64,000 bases of DNA, taken from NCBI GenBank assembly GCA_045127535.1, contig JBGVQN010000033.1, positions 56,824 to 120,823 of the forward strand, read 5' to 3'. The notes under the pieces are model-generated. The model did not search any database. It saw nothing but the letters and a program-made list of their open reading frames with translations, and was not told the origin of the DNA. The stretch is from UBA2942 sp045127535 (lineage in GTDB: Bacteria > Bacillota > Clostridia > Lachnospirales > Lachnospiraceae). Made by a program: the position numbers and the translations under genes. Below, in pieces: positions 53,060-61,869 of the stretch (positions are counted from its first letter, which is position 1; the number at the start of each line of letters is the position of its first letter).

Positions 53060-53599
53060 ATGGGAATGCTGTGTACAAGAGAGGAGCTTGTAAACTCGCT
53101 GTTGGAAAGCTACCAGGGCTATTATGATATCAGAAGATGTGAAGAGGGGGAAGCACCATTGGTAGCAGAATGTGCATTTCACGTACATTCCGCAAAATAT
53201 GTGCTGGTGAAGAAAGCAACACTCTGGGAAGCCAATTGTCATGAGTATCTGTATCTGTTTTCGGTGCCTGTTCTGACAGAAGAAATATACTGTCAGTGTC
53301 GGGATTATGTATATGAGCACGGCATGCAGTTGGTTAAGCCTGAGAAGGATCACATGTATACATATCTGACTGCGGTAATCGTTGCAGATTCCAGTGAGAA
53401 GCAGGCATGTAAGCTTCTGAAACGATGTCACATTCACAAAAGTTTTCAATTTTCGCTCCGTGGATGGATGGATTTCCATACGGCCCTGATCGACAGAGAA
53501 TCTGAATCTGTCTACACAAACTCTGCAGGCAGGGAAAATGCGAAATTTTTGAAAAAAAAGGTGCGCCAGGTCAACAAAAGAAAAAAAGAGCAAGCGTAA
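53060..53599 (+). CDS. Conserved-looking protein of unknown function before cstA
   Basis: A 179-residue soluble protein with no signal peptide or membrane segment. It contains REELVNSLLESYQGYYDI, a central cysteine- and tyrosine-rich part (ANCHEYLYLFSVPVL, YCQCRDYVYEHG) and a very basic C-terminus (KFLKKKVRQVNKRKKEQA). I do not recognise a family. AGGAGG lies 7 bases before the ATG. It follows a short terminated leader and precedes cstA by 146 bases, so a link to CstA is possible but only positional. Confidence 0.7.
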   Translation: MGMLCTREELVNSLLESYQGYYDIRRCEEGEAPLVAECAFHVHSAKYVLVKKATLWEANCHEYLYLFSVPVLTEEIYCQCRDYVYEHGMQLVKPEKDHMYTYLTAVIVADSSEKQACKLLKRCHIHKSFQFSLRGWMDFHTALIDRESESVYTNSAGRENAKFLKKKVRQVNKRKKEQA

Positions 53600-53617
53600 C
53601 CAAACTGGTTCTTTTTT
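53598..53617 (+). terminator. Weak terminator after the 53060 gene
   Basis: AACCA pairs with TGGTT around a 3-base loop, followed by CTTTTTT; the stop codon is in the stem. Confidence 0.4.
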
Positions 53618-53745
53618 GTACATCATTCCTTGAAGGAAGCGGGAAAGGCCTGAACAGATGTTTATATCTGTTTCCATTTGCATTTGCGCTGTAATGGCAA
53701 GATGGTAGTACACAAAGACAGCGTAGAAAAGAGGTAGTGTTTATT

Positions 53746-55449
53746 ATGAACGCAGTAGTAATTTTATTAGTCGGCATTTTCGTGCTGATCTGTGGTTATC
53801 TGTTTTACGGCAGATGGCTGGCAAAGCAGTGGGGTGTGGATGCAAGCAAGGAAACACCTGCACATGAATTGGAGGATGGCAATGATTATGTACCTGCTAA
53901 GGCTCCGGTACTGATGGGACATCATTTTTCTTCCATCGCAGGTGCAGGCCCTATTAACGGCCCGATTCAGGCAGCGGTATTTGGATGGGTTCCGGTTATG
54001 CTGTGGGTTTTAATTGGCGGTATTTTCTTTGGTGCAATGCACGATTTTGGTGCTTTGTTTGCATCTATCCGTCATAAGGGACAGTCTATTGGAGAGGTAA
54101 TTCAGACCAGTATTGGTACAAAAGCAAAGAAACTGTTTATTATCTTTTCCTATCTGACCCTGATTCTGGTTGTGGCAGCATTTGCTTCTATCGTGGCAAA
54201 TACATTTAAGGCTACTTATACAGATGCAGGTGCCATTGATTATGTTGCCAGCCAGGCAAATGCACAGACTGCTATGATCTCTCTTGCATTTATTGTGATC
54301 GCCATCGTATTTGGTTTCCTGGTATATCGCCGGAATGCACCGCTGCTGGTTTCTACCATCATTGGTGTGGCTGCCATCATTGTTTGTATGATAATTGGTA
54401 TGAACTGGCATCCGATTTATTTAGATGGAACTACCTGGATGATTATTGTGGGTATCTATATTACAGTGGCTTCTGTAACCCCTGTGTGGATCTTACTGCA
54501 GCCTCGTGATTATTTAAGCTCTTTCCTGCTGTACTTTATGATGGTCGTTGCAGTGGTAGGTATTGTAGGCAGTCATCCAACTCTGGATATTCCTGCGTAT
54601 ACCGGTTTTGTAGATCAGTATACTTCCCTTGGCACCATGTTCCCTGCTCTGTTTGTTACCATTGCATGTGGTGCGATTTCTGGTTTCCACTCTCTGGTAG
54701 GCTCCGGTACCACTGCAAAGCAGTTAAACAATGAAAAGGATGCACTTCCAATTGCTTACGGCGGTATGTTAATTGAGTGTGCACTGGCGCTGGTTTCTCT
54801 GTGTGCAGTTGGTTACGTATGGAACAACTATTCTGCAGCAGATGGTATTAAGACACCTACCGTTGTATTTGCAAGCGGTATTTCTCAGATGGTAGCAACC
54901 ATTCCTGGTCTGAAGGGTGCAGAGTCTACCATTTATTCTATGCTGGTACTGACTGTTTCTGTATTCTGTCTGACCTCTCTGGATACTGCAACCCGCCTGG
55001 CTCGTTATATGTTCCAGGAGTTCTGGTTAAATCCAGGTGAGAAAGCTACAGGATACAAGAAAGTGGTAACCAATCCTTATGTAGCAACTATCATTACTGT
55101 TGTACTGGGCATTGGCCTGGGCTTAACAGGTTATGCAAAAATCTGGGCACTGTTTGGAGCAGCAAACCAGTTGCTTGCAGCTTTGGGTCTGCTGGCTGTT
55201 GCCTGCTGGCTTGGCAAGATGGGCAAAAATAACAAGATGTTCTTCTTCCCAATGGCATTTATGCTGCTTGTAACCTTGATTTCTCTGGGTGGGACAGTTA
55301 TAAAGGAAGTTACAACATTGGCAGCCGGATTTGAAGTATGGTCTATGGTACGTGCGGTTCTGGCAGTTCTGCTGATGGTACTGGCTGTTGTATTGGCTGT
55401 AGAGGGTGTATCTGCTCTTCTGAAGCAGAGAAAGCAGAACGCAGCATAA
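53746..55449 (+). CDS. cstA: Carbon starvation protein CstA family transporter
   Basis: A 567-residue polytopic membrane protein of the CstA family, which in Escherichia coli takes up peptides or pyruvate under carbon limitation. It has about 15 helices and the diagnostic N-terminal segment GHHFSSIAGAGPINGPIQA. It also has MHDFGALFASIRHKGQSIGE and GSGTTAKQLNNEKDA. The substrate in this organism is not known. GAGGTAG lies about 9 bases before the ATG at 53746. A strong terminator follows. Confidence 0.93.
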   Translation: MNAVVILLVGIFVLICGYLFYGRWLAKQWGVDASKETPAHELEDGNDYVPAKAPVLMGHHFSSIAGAGPINGPIQAAVFGWVPVMLWVLIGGIFFGAMHDFGALFASIRHKGQSIGEVIQTSIGTKAKKLFIIFSYLTLILVVAAFASIVANTFKATYTDAGAIDYVASQANAQTAMISLAFIVIAIVFGFLVYRRNAPLLVSTIIGVAAIIVCMIIGMNWHPIYLDGTTWMIIVGIYITVASVTPVWILLQPRDYLSSFLLYFMMVVAVVGIVGSHPTLDIPAYTGFVDQYTSLGTMFPALFVTIACGAISGFHSLVGSGTTAKQLNNEKDALPIAYGGMLIECALALVSLCAVGYVWNNYSAADGIKTPTVVFASGISQMVATIPGLKGAESTIYSMLVLTVSVFCLTSLDTATRLARYMFQEFWLNPGEKATGYKKVVTNPYVATIITVVLGIGLGLTGYAKIWALFGAANQLLAALGLLAVACWLGKMGKNNKMFFFPMAFMLLVTLISLGGTVIKEVTTLAAGFEVWSMVRAVLAVLLMVLAVVLAVEGVSALLKQRKQNAA

Positions 55450-55530
55450 AGAGTGAGTAGCAGAACAGGTGCTATTGTTATAAAACAATAGGAAACACAT
55501 TTATAGGTTTTCTATTGTCAAGAATGAGAA

Positions 55531-55567
55531 ACGTCATACAGCGTGGGTTGCTGTATGACGTTTTTTT
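55531..55567 (+). terminator. Strong intrinsic terminator after cstA
   Basis: ACGTCATACAGC pairs perfectly with GCTGTATGACGT around a 7-base loop, followed by TTTTTT. Confidence 0.9.
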
Positions 55568-55638
55568 CTAAATTCCAGTTGAAAAATCTATTTTGCAGGC
55601 ATTTGCGTCCGAATTTTTATAAAAATAAGAACAAACTA

Positions 55639-55667
55639 TTGAAAATCGAACAAATGTTCTATATAAT
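55639..55667 (+). promoter_or_regulatory. SOS promoter with LexA box for the Y-family polymerase
   Basis: TTGAAA and TATAAT are 17 bases apart. The spacer holds CGAACAAATGTTCT (55647-55660), a match to the Firmicute LexA operator CGAACRNRYGTTCY. LexA bound here would cover both promoter elements. Confidence 0.85.
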
Positions 55668-55745
55668 AAAGTCAGTTTCTTATGGAAGTTAGGTGCTGTG
55701 TGAGGAAGCAGGTATCAGACTTTCAGAAAGGAGTTGGCTTTTTTT

Positions 55746-57050
55746 ATGGAGCAATTAAGAGGAACCCAGAGGGGGAGTGGGGAGAGAGTGGTATTTCATA
55801 TTGATGTGAATTCTGCATTTTTGTCCTGGGAAGCAGTCCATCGCATATATCATTATGGTGCCAAGGTGGATTTGCGCACCATACCTTCAGCGGTTGGAGG
55901 GGATATAGAAAAGCGTCACGGCATCATACTGGCAAAGTCCATTCCTGCCAAGGCATATCATATTCATACTGGAGAGCCGGTGGTTTCAGCAAAGCAGAAG
56001 TGCCCGGAACTGGAACTGGTGCCTCCCAATTATGATCTGTATCAGCAGTGCTCTCATGCTTTTATGGAGGTTTTACGGCAGTATACCTCAGTGGTAGAGC
56101 CGTACAGTGTAGATGAGGCTTTTCTGGATGTGACAGAGGTGCTGCATTTGTATGCGTCTCATCTGGCATTGGCTGATGAGATTCGGTGCAGAATTCGGGA
56201 TGAGCTGGGATTTACAGTCAATATTGGGATTTCCTGCAATAAGTTTCTGGCGAAGATGGCTTCAGATTTTACCAAACCGGACAGGACCCATACCCTGTTT
56301 CCAGAAGAGGTTCCGGCAAAGCTGTGGCCCCTGCCGGTGAGAGATATGCTTTATGTAGGGCATTCTACGGCAAAGTGTCTGTATGGGTTGGGTGTGCATA
56401 CCATTGGCGAATTGGCGGCTATGGATGTGCGTATTCTGCGCCATCATTTGAAAAAACATGGAGAGACAATATGGGCTTATGCCAATGGTATAGATGACAG
56501 CCCTGTAATTGCAGAAGCGGCACCTAATAAGGGATATAGCAACAGTACCACCATGCCCTATGACGTTACAGATGGCGCGGAGGCCAGGCAGGTATTGCTG
56601 GCGTTGTGTGAAACGGTAGCCAAGCGGCTGCGGGCAGATGGGATGAAGGCCGAGGTGGTTTCAGTAGGTATTAAGGATCATCATTTGTCTTATGCTTCTC
56701 ATCAGATGGTGCTGGAAAATCCAACGAATATCACGATAGAGTTATATGAGTATGTATGTAAGCTTTTTGGAGAGCTTTGGAAGGGAGTGCCCATTCGACT
56801 GTTGGGGGTATCTGCCAGCCGGGTGACCAGTGCTTCAGAGGAGCGGCAGCAGACATTGTTTGATACCAGAGATTATGAGAAGTTAGAACGGGCAGATGCC
56901 GCCATTGATGCCATTCGGCGCAAGCATGGAATTGATGCAGTGAAGCGGGCAACTTTTTTAAATAGTTCTGTAGACCATTTGTCCGGAGGGATTGCCAGAG
57001 AAAAGCGGTCAGTGGATTATTCCCGGGAACTGTCTGAGACAGATTTTTAA
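55746..57050 (+). CDS. Y-family DNA polymerase (DinB/Pol IV-like)
   Basis: A 434-residue translesion DNA polymerase. The catalytic acidic residues are in FHIDVNSAFLSWE and YSVDEAFLD. The thumb contains a helix-hairpin-helix region (LYGLGVHTIGELAAMD), and the little-finger domain follows. It lacks an obvious canonical beta-clamp peptide; QQTLFD near residue 375 is a good candidate for one. A LexA box overlaps the promoter, so expression should rise after DNA damage. The ATG at 55746 lies 12 bases after AAGGAG. A small gene follows at 57098. Confidence 0.9.
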   Translation: MEQLRGTQRGSGERVVFHIDVNSAFLSWEAVHRIYHYGAKVDLRTIPSAVGGDIEKRHGIILAKSIPAKAYHIHTGEPVVSAKQKCPELELVPPNYDLYQQCSHAFMEVLRQYTSVVEPYSVDEAFLDVTEVLHLYASHLALADEIRCRIRDELGFTVNIGISCNKFLAKMASDFTKPDRTHTLFPEEVPAKLWPLPVRDMLYVGHSTAKCLYGLGVHTIGELAAMDVRILRHHLKKHGETIWAYANGIDDSPVIAEAAPNKGYSNSTTMPYDVTDGAEARQVLLALCETVAKRLRADGMKAEVVSVGIKDHHLSYASHQMVLENPTNITIELYEYVCKLFGELWKGVPIRLLGVSASRVTSASEERQQTLFDTRDYEKLERADAAIDAIRRKHGIDAVKRATFLNSSVDHLSGGIAREKRSVDYSRELSETDF

Positions 57051-57097
57051 ACGTTGTTTTATAAAGACCTAAAAGGCAGCAGGAAGGAGATGAGAAG

Positions 57098-57412
57098 ATG
57101 GCTTTTGGTGTGGGAACCAATGCAGAGAAAGCGGATGTAGGTGCACTGAGGGGAATACGAATTCCCATTGCCTGCAGCTGTTGGTTTACAGCAGATGGGC
57201 GGACAAAGCCTCTTTTGTTTAAATTCCAGGATGAAGCCGGAGAGGTGCATACTGTGAAAGAGATTACTGTCCATACTTCCCAGCTGCAAAACTTCGGGGG
57301 AGAGGCGGCGGTGCGGTATGACTGTACCATTGATTATGAAAAAGTACAGATGTCTATACGGCTGATATTTTTTTTAAAAGACCAGACCTGGGCACTGTTG
57401 CTGCCGGAATAG
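57098..57412 (+). CDS. Small unknown protein encoded after the Y-family polymerase
   Basis: A 104-residue soluble protein, apparently beta-rich, with IRIPIACSCWFTADGRTKPLLFKFQDEAG and VRYDCTIDYEKVQMSIRLIF read in pieces. I do not recognise a named family. GAAGGAGATGAGAAG before the ATG is a good ribosome binding site. It is 47 bases after the polymerase gene with no terminator between them, so it should share the LexA-controlled transcript. Confidence 0.72.
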   Translation: MAFGVGTNAEKADVGALRGIRIPIACSCWFTADGRTKPLLFKFQDEAGEVHTVKEITVHTSQLQNFGGEAAVRYDCTIDYEKVQMSIRLIFFLKDQTWALLLPE

Positions 57413-57561
57413 GTGCCCGGGCATAAATCCCTGGATTGGCACATATAGTGTACTGACCATCACCAGGGATTGTATAGATTATGAAGCTTCACTTTTTTGG
57501 GAACCTATCTGGCAGGAAAACAATAACAGGCATACGCTGCTCTTTATATAAAGGGGGACGT

Positions 57562-58956
57562 ATGCTTTTTGCATGGGTTCTGATACAGGCTGTATTGCTA
57601 AGTCATGTGCCTTTGCAGGCAGATGCAGCTGAGTTGTCTACATATGCAGCAGAAGAAAGCAGTTTTATGCCAGCAGCCGCTTCCCAGACAGGAGGATCAG
57701 AAACCTCTGCTGCTGTTGAAGATGTGTCTGCTGCTTCATCCAGTCAGGAGTCGGAATCTTCTGCAATATCAGAGGAGTCAGCAACACCTTTATCCAATCA
57801 GGAATCAACAGCACCTTCTGTCCAGGATACCGGAGAAAGTCAGCAATCCGGCAGTGCTTCTGCACCAGATCTGGGACTCACAGCACCTTCAGTTGTGCTG
57901 ATGGAGCTGTCTACAGGTACTGTTATTTATGAAAAAGATCCGGACACCAGACGAAGTCCTGCCAGCATCACCAAAATCATGACATTGATTTTAATTTTTG
58001 ATGCTTTGGAATCTGGAAAAATATCTCTTACAGATGAAGTATCCACCAGTGCCTATGCAGGAAGCATGGGCGGCAGCCAGGTATATCTGGAAGAGGGGGA
58101 GATCCAGACAGTAGAGACATTGTTAAAATGCATTGTAGTTGCATCTGCCAATGATGCATCTGTGGCAATGGCAGAATATATTGCAGGCAGTGAGTCGGAA
58201 TTTTTACGGATGATGAATGAACGGGCAGCAGGACTTGGTATGACCAATACTCATTTTGAGGACTGCTGTGGACTGACAGATTCTGACAACCATTACACCA
58301 CTGCCCGGGATGTGGCATTGATGTCCAGAGAGTTGATGACAAAATATCCTCAGGTAAAAGATTACACCACCATCTGGATGGATCGCATTACCCATACGAC
58401 CAGAAAAGGGGAGAGTGAATTTGGCCTTTCCAGTACCAATAAGCTGCTGAAAATGAGTACTTCTTTTACCACGACAGGACTGAAAACCGGTTCTACCCAA
58501 AAAGCAAAATACTGTCTGTCTGCTACAGCAGAAAAAGACGGTATAGAACTGGTGGCAGTGGTCATGGCATGCCCCAATTATAAAGAACGATTCAGTGAAG
58601 CGGCAACTTTGCTAAACTATGGCTATGCCAACTGCAGTCTGTATCAGGATACAGAGCCTCCCAAAATAGAGGCAGTACCTGTAAAAAATGGTGTAGGAGA
58701 AACCATTTCTGCAGAGGTAAAGGAGCCGTTTAAGTATCTGGGAACCAAGGGGGAGGATTTTTCACAGGTAACCAGACAGACCGTGCTGTACGAGGATTTG
58801 CAGGCACCGGTAATAGGGGGGGATATTGTGGGATATGTAGAATATTACCTGGGAGAGCAGCTTCTTGGAAAATCAGACATTCTGGCAACAGAGTCTATGG
58901 AAAAAGCAGGCTTTGCAGATTATATCAGGCGTTTTTTTGATCAGTGGCTTTTATAA
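57562..58956 (+). CDS. D-alanyl-D-alanine carboxypeptidase (DacF-like, peptidase S11)
   Basis: A secreted penicillin-binding carboxypeptidase of 464 residues. The signal peptide (MLFAWVLIQAVLLSHVPLQA) is followed by about 85 serine-, glutamate- and alanine-rich residues, a low-complexity linker. The catalytic motifs are SITK (PASITKIMTL), SAN (VASANDASVAMAE) and KTG (TTGLKTGST). A C-terminal domain and a membrane-associating tail (FADYIRRFFDQWLL) follow, as in DacA/DacF. The ATG at 57562 is used because AAGGGGG lies before it and the signal peptide begins there. Confidence 0.9.
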   Translation: MLFAWVLIQAVLLSHVPLQADAAELSTYAAEESSFMPAAASQTGGSETSAAVEDVSAASSSQESESSAISEESATPLSNQESTAPSVQDTGESQQSGSASAPDLGLTAPSVVLMELSTGTVIYEKDPDTRRSPASITKIMTLILIFDALESGKISLTDEVSTSAYAGSMGGSQVYLEEGEIQTVETLLKCIVVASANDASVAMAEYIAGSESEFLRMMNERAAGLGMTNTHFEDCCGLTDSDNHYTTARDVALMSRELMTKYPQVKDYTTIWMDRITHTTRKGESEFGLSSTNKLLKMSTSFTTTGLKTGSTQKAKYCLSATAEKDGIELVAVVMACPNYKERFSEAATLLNYGYANCSLYQDTEPPKIEAVPVKNGVGETISAEVKEPFKYLGTKGEDFSQVTRQTVLYEDLQAPVIGGDIVGYVEYYLGEQLLGKSDILATESMEKAGFADYIRRFFDQWLL

Positions 58957-59025
58957 AACAAGTATGCAATATAAGGAGGCAGTTTACAAAAAAGAGACTG
59001 TAAAAGAAAGAATCGGGATTGGCAA

Positions 59026-59054
59026 TTGCCTGCTTTCTGTTCTTGTGGTATGAT
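59026..59054 (+). promoter_or_regulatory. Candidate promoter of the phosphoesterase gene
   Basis: TTGCCT, a 17-base spacer and TATGAT. The rest of the 307-base gap (58957-59263) shows no gene; it includes the palindrome GGCAATTGCC at 59021-59030, which overlaps the -35. Confidence 0.5.
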
Positions 59055-59263
59055 ATATTCGTTTGCATATGCATAAACATCAGATTGGCATTCAGCAAAT
59101 CTGGACAGTAAGTATGATTTGTGTGCTTGCAATTATAGGAAAGGATCCTGCAGATGGGATTCTGTATATAGGATCCTGATTTGCCTGCGCACAGTATAAA
59201 ACAGATGGAATTTGCTGGTAAAGGAATATGTGAAAATTTGCAGAATAGAAAGCAGGAAAATTT

Positions 59264-60244
59264 ATGTGGTGGATTATCATTGGAATTGTATTTGTGGCGG
59301 GAATTATCTGCCTGATTCGTTCTTCGTATGAACGAAAGCATATTGTAACCACAGTCTATCAGGTAAGTTCCCCAAAGCTTGGACCGGAATGGAAAGGATA
59401 CAGGATTTGTTTCCTGACAGATTTACACAACAATACTTATGGAAAGCATGGGATGCAGCTGTTAGAGGATAAAATTGCAGAAGCAAAGCCGGATCTGATC
59501 CTCATTGGAGGGGACATGATGAAATGCAGCCTGCATAATATGCCTCCTGTTGATCAAGTACAGGAGTTTGTTGTAAAGCTGGCAGGACAGTATCCGGTGC
59601 TGTATGCCTTTGGCAATCATGAGAAGCGGATGCGGGATTATACAGATTATCTGGGAGATGGGTTTCAAACCTATAAAAAGACGCTGGAAGATGCAGGGGT
59701 AAAGTGGCTGGAGAATGATTCTGTGGAAGTGACAGCAGTTTTTGCAGAAGGAAGCACGCCGGAATATCGGATATCCAGATATCTGAAGGATCAAAAACCA
59801 GAATATGAGGATGGAAGAAGGTTAGAAAGTACACAGGAAAAAGCCAGCAGTCGAATCCGCATCACTGGTCTGGACATGGACTGGTGCTATTATGTATACA
59901 AGGGAAAAGTTATGCAGATGGTATCCGGCTATATGGAGAAAACCCTTGGCAAAAAGCAGGATGATACATTTGAAATCCTGCTGCCGCATTCTCCTTTATA
60001 TCTGGAGGAATATGCATCCTGGGGTGCGAATCTGACCTTAGCGGGGCATTTTCATGGAGGCACTATCCGTCTGCCTTTTCTGGACGGTGTGATGTCTCCT
60101 CAGTTTCAGTTTTTTATTGGCAGGGACAGAGGCGAGTATATACAAGGAGACAGCCGAATGATCGTCAGCGGAGGACTGGGTACCCATTCTATCAATTTGC
60201 GGCTGAACAATCCCTCTGAACTTGTTGTGGTGGAATTGAAATAA
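59264..60244 (+). CDS. Membrane-anchored metallophosphoesterase (calcineurin-like)
   Basis: A 326-residue protein with one N-terminal membrane segment (WWIIIGIVFVAGIICLI) and a calcineurin-like phosphoesterase domain. The five metal motifs are present: FLTDLHNN, GGDMM, GNHEKR, a His in ILLPHSP, and LAGHFHGG. The family includes UDP-2,3-diacylglucosamine and phospholipid hydrolases, but the substrate is unknown here. An insertion with charged residues (about 165-225) separates GNHE from the later motifs. Confidence 0.87.
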   Translation: MWWIIIGIVFVAGIICLIRSSYERKHIVTTVYQVSSPKLGPEWKGYRICFLTDLHNNTYGKHGMQLLEDKIAEAKPDLILIGGDMMKCSLHNMPPVDQVQEFVVKLAGQYPVLYAFGNHEKRMRDYTDYLGDGFQTYKKTLEDAGVKWLENDSVEVTAVFAEGSTPEYRISRYLKDQKPEYEDGRRLESTQEKASSRIRITGLDMDWCYYVYKGKVMQMVSGYMEKTLGKKQDDTFEILLPHSPLYLEEYASWGANLTLAGHFHGGTIRLPFLDGVMSPQFQFFIGRDRGEYIQGDSRMIVSGGLGTHSINLRLNNPSELVVVELK

Positions 60245-60364
60245 AACCCACGGTATTGGGACGGTGGGTGTGGCTGCCAAATGCAGGAAACAGAAAATCA
60301 GTTCTGACCGGGTGCAAAGAAGGATTTGCTTTTTAAAAGCAGGACAGAAAAATGCGAGGTAAAA

Positions 60365-61159
60365 ATGAGTCTATCTGTAAAGCTTGAGATGTTTGAAGGC
60401 CCCCTGGACTTACTGCTTCATCTCATCGATAAAAATAAAATTGATATTTATGATATTCCTATTGTGGAGATTACCAATCAGTATGTGGAGTATGTAAGCC
60501 AGATGGAACAGCAGGATCTGGATACCACCAGTGATTTCCTGCTGATGGCAGCGACTTTGTTGGACATTAAGGCAAAAATGCTTCTGCCTCCTGATGAGGA
60601 AGAAGAAGGTGAAGAAGCAATAGATCCAAGAGCTGAGCTGGTAGCCCGTCTGGTAGAGTACAAGCTGTATAAAAACAAGGCATATGAGCTGCGTGAGCTG
60701 GAAGAAAATGGTGCTTATCAGGTGTACCGGGATAAAGAACTGCTTCCAAAGGAGGTTAGCTCTTATAAGGAACCACTGGATTATGATGTACTTTTGCAGG
60801 ATCTGACCCTGCAGAAGCTGCAGGATATATTTCACATGGTAATGAAAAAGCAGATCGAAAAAATAGACCCAGTGCGAAGCCGGTTTGGTACCATCCGCAG
60901 GGAGCGCATCCGTCTGGGCGATGCCATTGGGCGGATTTTACATAAGTGTAAGGAAAAACAGTCTTTTTCTTTTCAGAGCCTGTTAGAGCAGCAGCCGGAT
61001 ACAGAAACCATTGTAGTGACGTTTCTTGCCTGCCTGGAGCTGATCAGACGCGGCAGACTTGGGGTGACGCAGGAGGAAATCGGTGGGGAGATTTTGTTAG
61101 ACTGTCTGGAAGATGGTGAATTGGAGCTGACGAAAGAGGAACTAGAACAGTACGATTAA
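60365..61159 (+). CDS. scpA: Segregation and condensation protein A
   Basis: ScpA is the kleisin subunit that bridges SMC heads in the chromosome condensation complex. The 264-residue protein has the N-terminal signature KLEMFEGPLDLLLHLIDKNKIDIYDIPI, read in pieces, then DFLLMAATLLDIKAKMLLP. The C-terminal winged helix contains VVTFLACLELIRRGRL. The ATG at 60365 follows GCGAGGT. scpB follows after 125 bases. Confidence 0.94.
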   Translation: MSLSVKLEMFEGPLDLLLHLIDKNKIDIYDIPIVEITNQYVEYVSQMEQQDLDTTSDFLLMAATLLDIKAKMLLPPDEEEEGEEAIDPRAELVARLVEYKLYKNKAYELRELEENGAYQVYRDKELLPKEVSSYKEPLDYDVLLQDLTLQKLQDIFHMVMKKQIEKIDPVRSRFGTIRRERIRLGDAIGRILHKCKEKQSFSFQSLLEQQPDTETIVVTFLACLELIRRGRLGVTQEEIGGEILLDCLEDGELELTKEELEQYD

Positions 61160-61197
61160 CCTTATTATCATTGTCAGAAAATAAAGACAAGCTGTCT

Positions 61198-61270
61198 GGC
61201 AGAACGTTATGTGCGTATGGTGCCCGAAAGAAAAGGCAGAATGTTATGTGTGTATGGTGTCGGGAAGAAA
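61198..61270 (+). repeat. Tandem duplication of about 37 bases between scpA and scpB
   Basis: The unit GGCAGAACGTTATGTGCGTA (continuing TGGTGCCCGAAAGAAAA) is followed directly by a second, diverged unit starting GGCAGAATGTTATGTGTGTA. A third partial start (GGACAGAAAG) supplies the scpB ribosome binding region. Confidence 0.8.
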
Positions 61271-61284
61271 GGACAGAAAGCAAT

Positions 61285-61854
61285 ATGAGTATAGGACAAT
61301 TAGAAGGCATGATAGAAGCGGTACTCTTTGCCATGGGAGAATCTGTGTCTTTGCGTAAGATCGCAGAGGCCATTGAGCAGGACGAGCGTACCACCAAGAA
61401 GATCATTCAAAATATGATGCTGAAATATCAGGAAGAGGACAGGGGCATCCGGATCATGGAACTGGAAGACCATTACCAGATGTGTACCAAGGAAGAATAT
61501 TATGATGCACTGATCCGGGTCGCTGCACATCCTGCCAAAGCGGTGCTGACAGATACCCAGATCGAGACTCTGGCCATCATTGCGTATAAGCAGCCGGTGA
61601 CCAAGGCACAGATCGAGGGTGTCAGAGGGGTGAAGTGCGACTTTGCAGTCAATAAGCTGATGGAGTACGGCCTGATCGAGGAAGCCGGACGTTTAGATGC
61701 TCCGGGACGCCCGATTTTGCTGGCAACCACAGAGCTGTTTCTGCGCAGATTTGGGTTGTCCTCCCTGACACAGCTGCCAGAGTGGGACGATGCCCAGTTA
61801 GAAGAACTCACCGCCGAAGCAGTAGCCGAGGCCGAAGAAGAAGTCCCCCTGTAA
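61285..61854 (+). CDS. scpB: Segregation and condensation protein B
   Basis: ScpB is the dimeric winged-helix partner of ScpA in the SMC complex. The 189-residue protein has QLEGMIEAVLFAMGESVSL, DTQIETLAIIAYKQPVTKAQIE and GRLDAPGRPILLATTELFLRRFG. The ATG at 61285 is preferred: the frame stays open to 61171, but that part is cysteine- and basic-rich and spans the tandem duplication. The C-terminus is acidic. Confidence 0.93.
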   Translation: MSIGQLEGMIEAVLFAMGESVSLRKIAEAIEQDERTTKKIIQNMMLKYQEEDRGIRIMELEDHYQMCTKEEYYDALIRVAAHPAKAVLTDTQIETLAIIAYKQPVTKAQIEGVRGVKCDFAVNKLMEYGLIEEAGRLDAPGRPILLATTELFLRRFGLSSLTQLPEWDDAQLEELTAEAVAEAEEEVPL

Positions 61855-61869
61855 TTCCACAGGGAGATG

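Noticed and set aside
60246..60275. Hairpin ACCCAC/GTGGGT after the phosphoesterase gene as terminator
   Set aside because: Only a 6-bp stem with a 12-base loop and no U-run.
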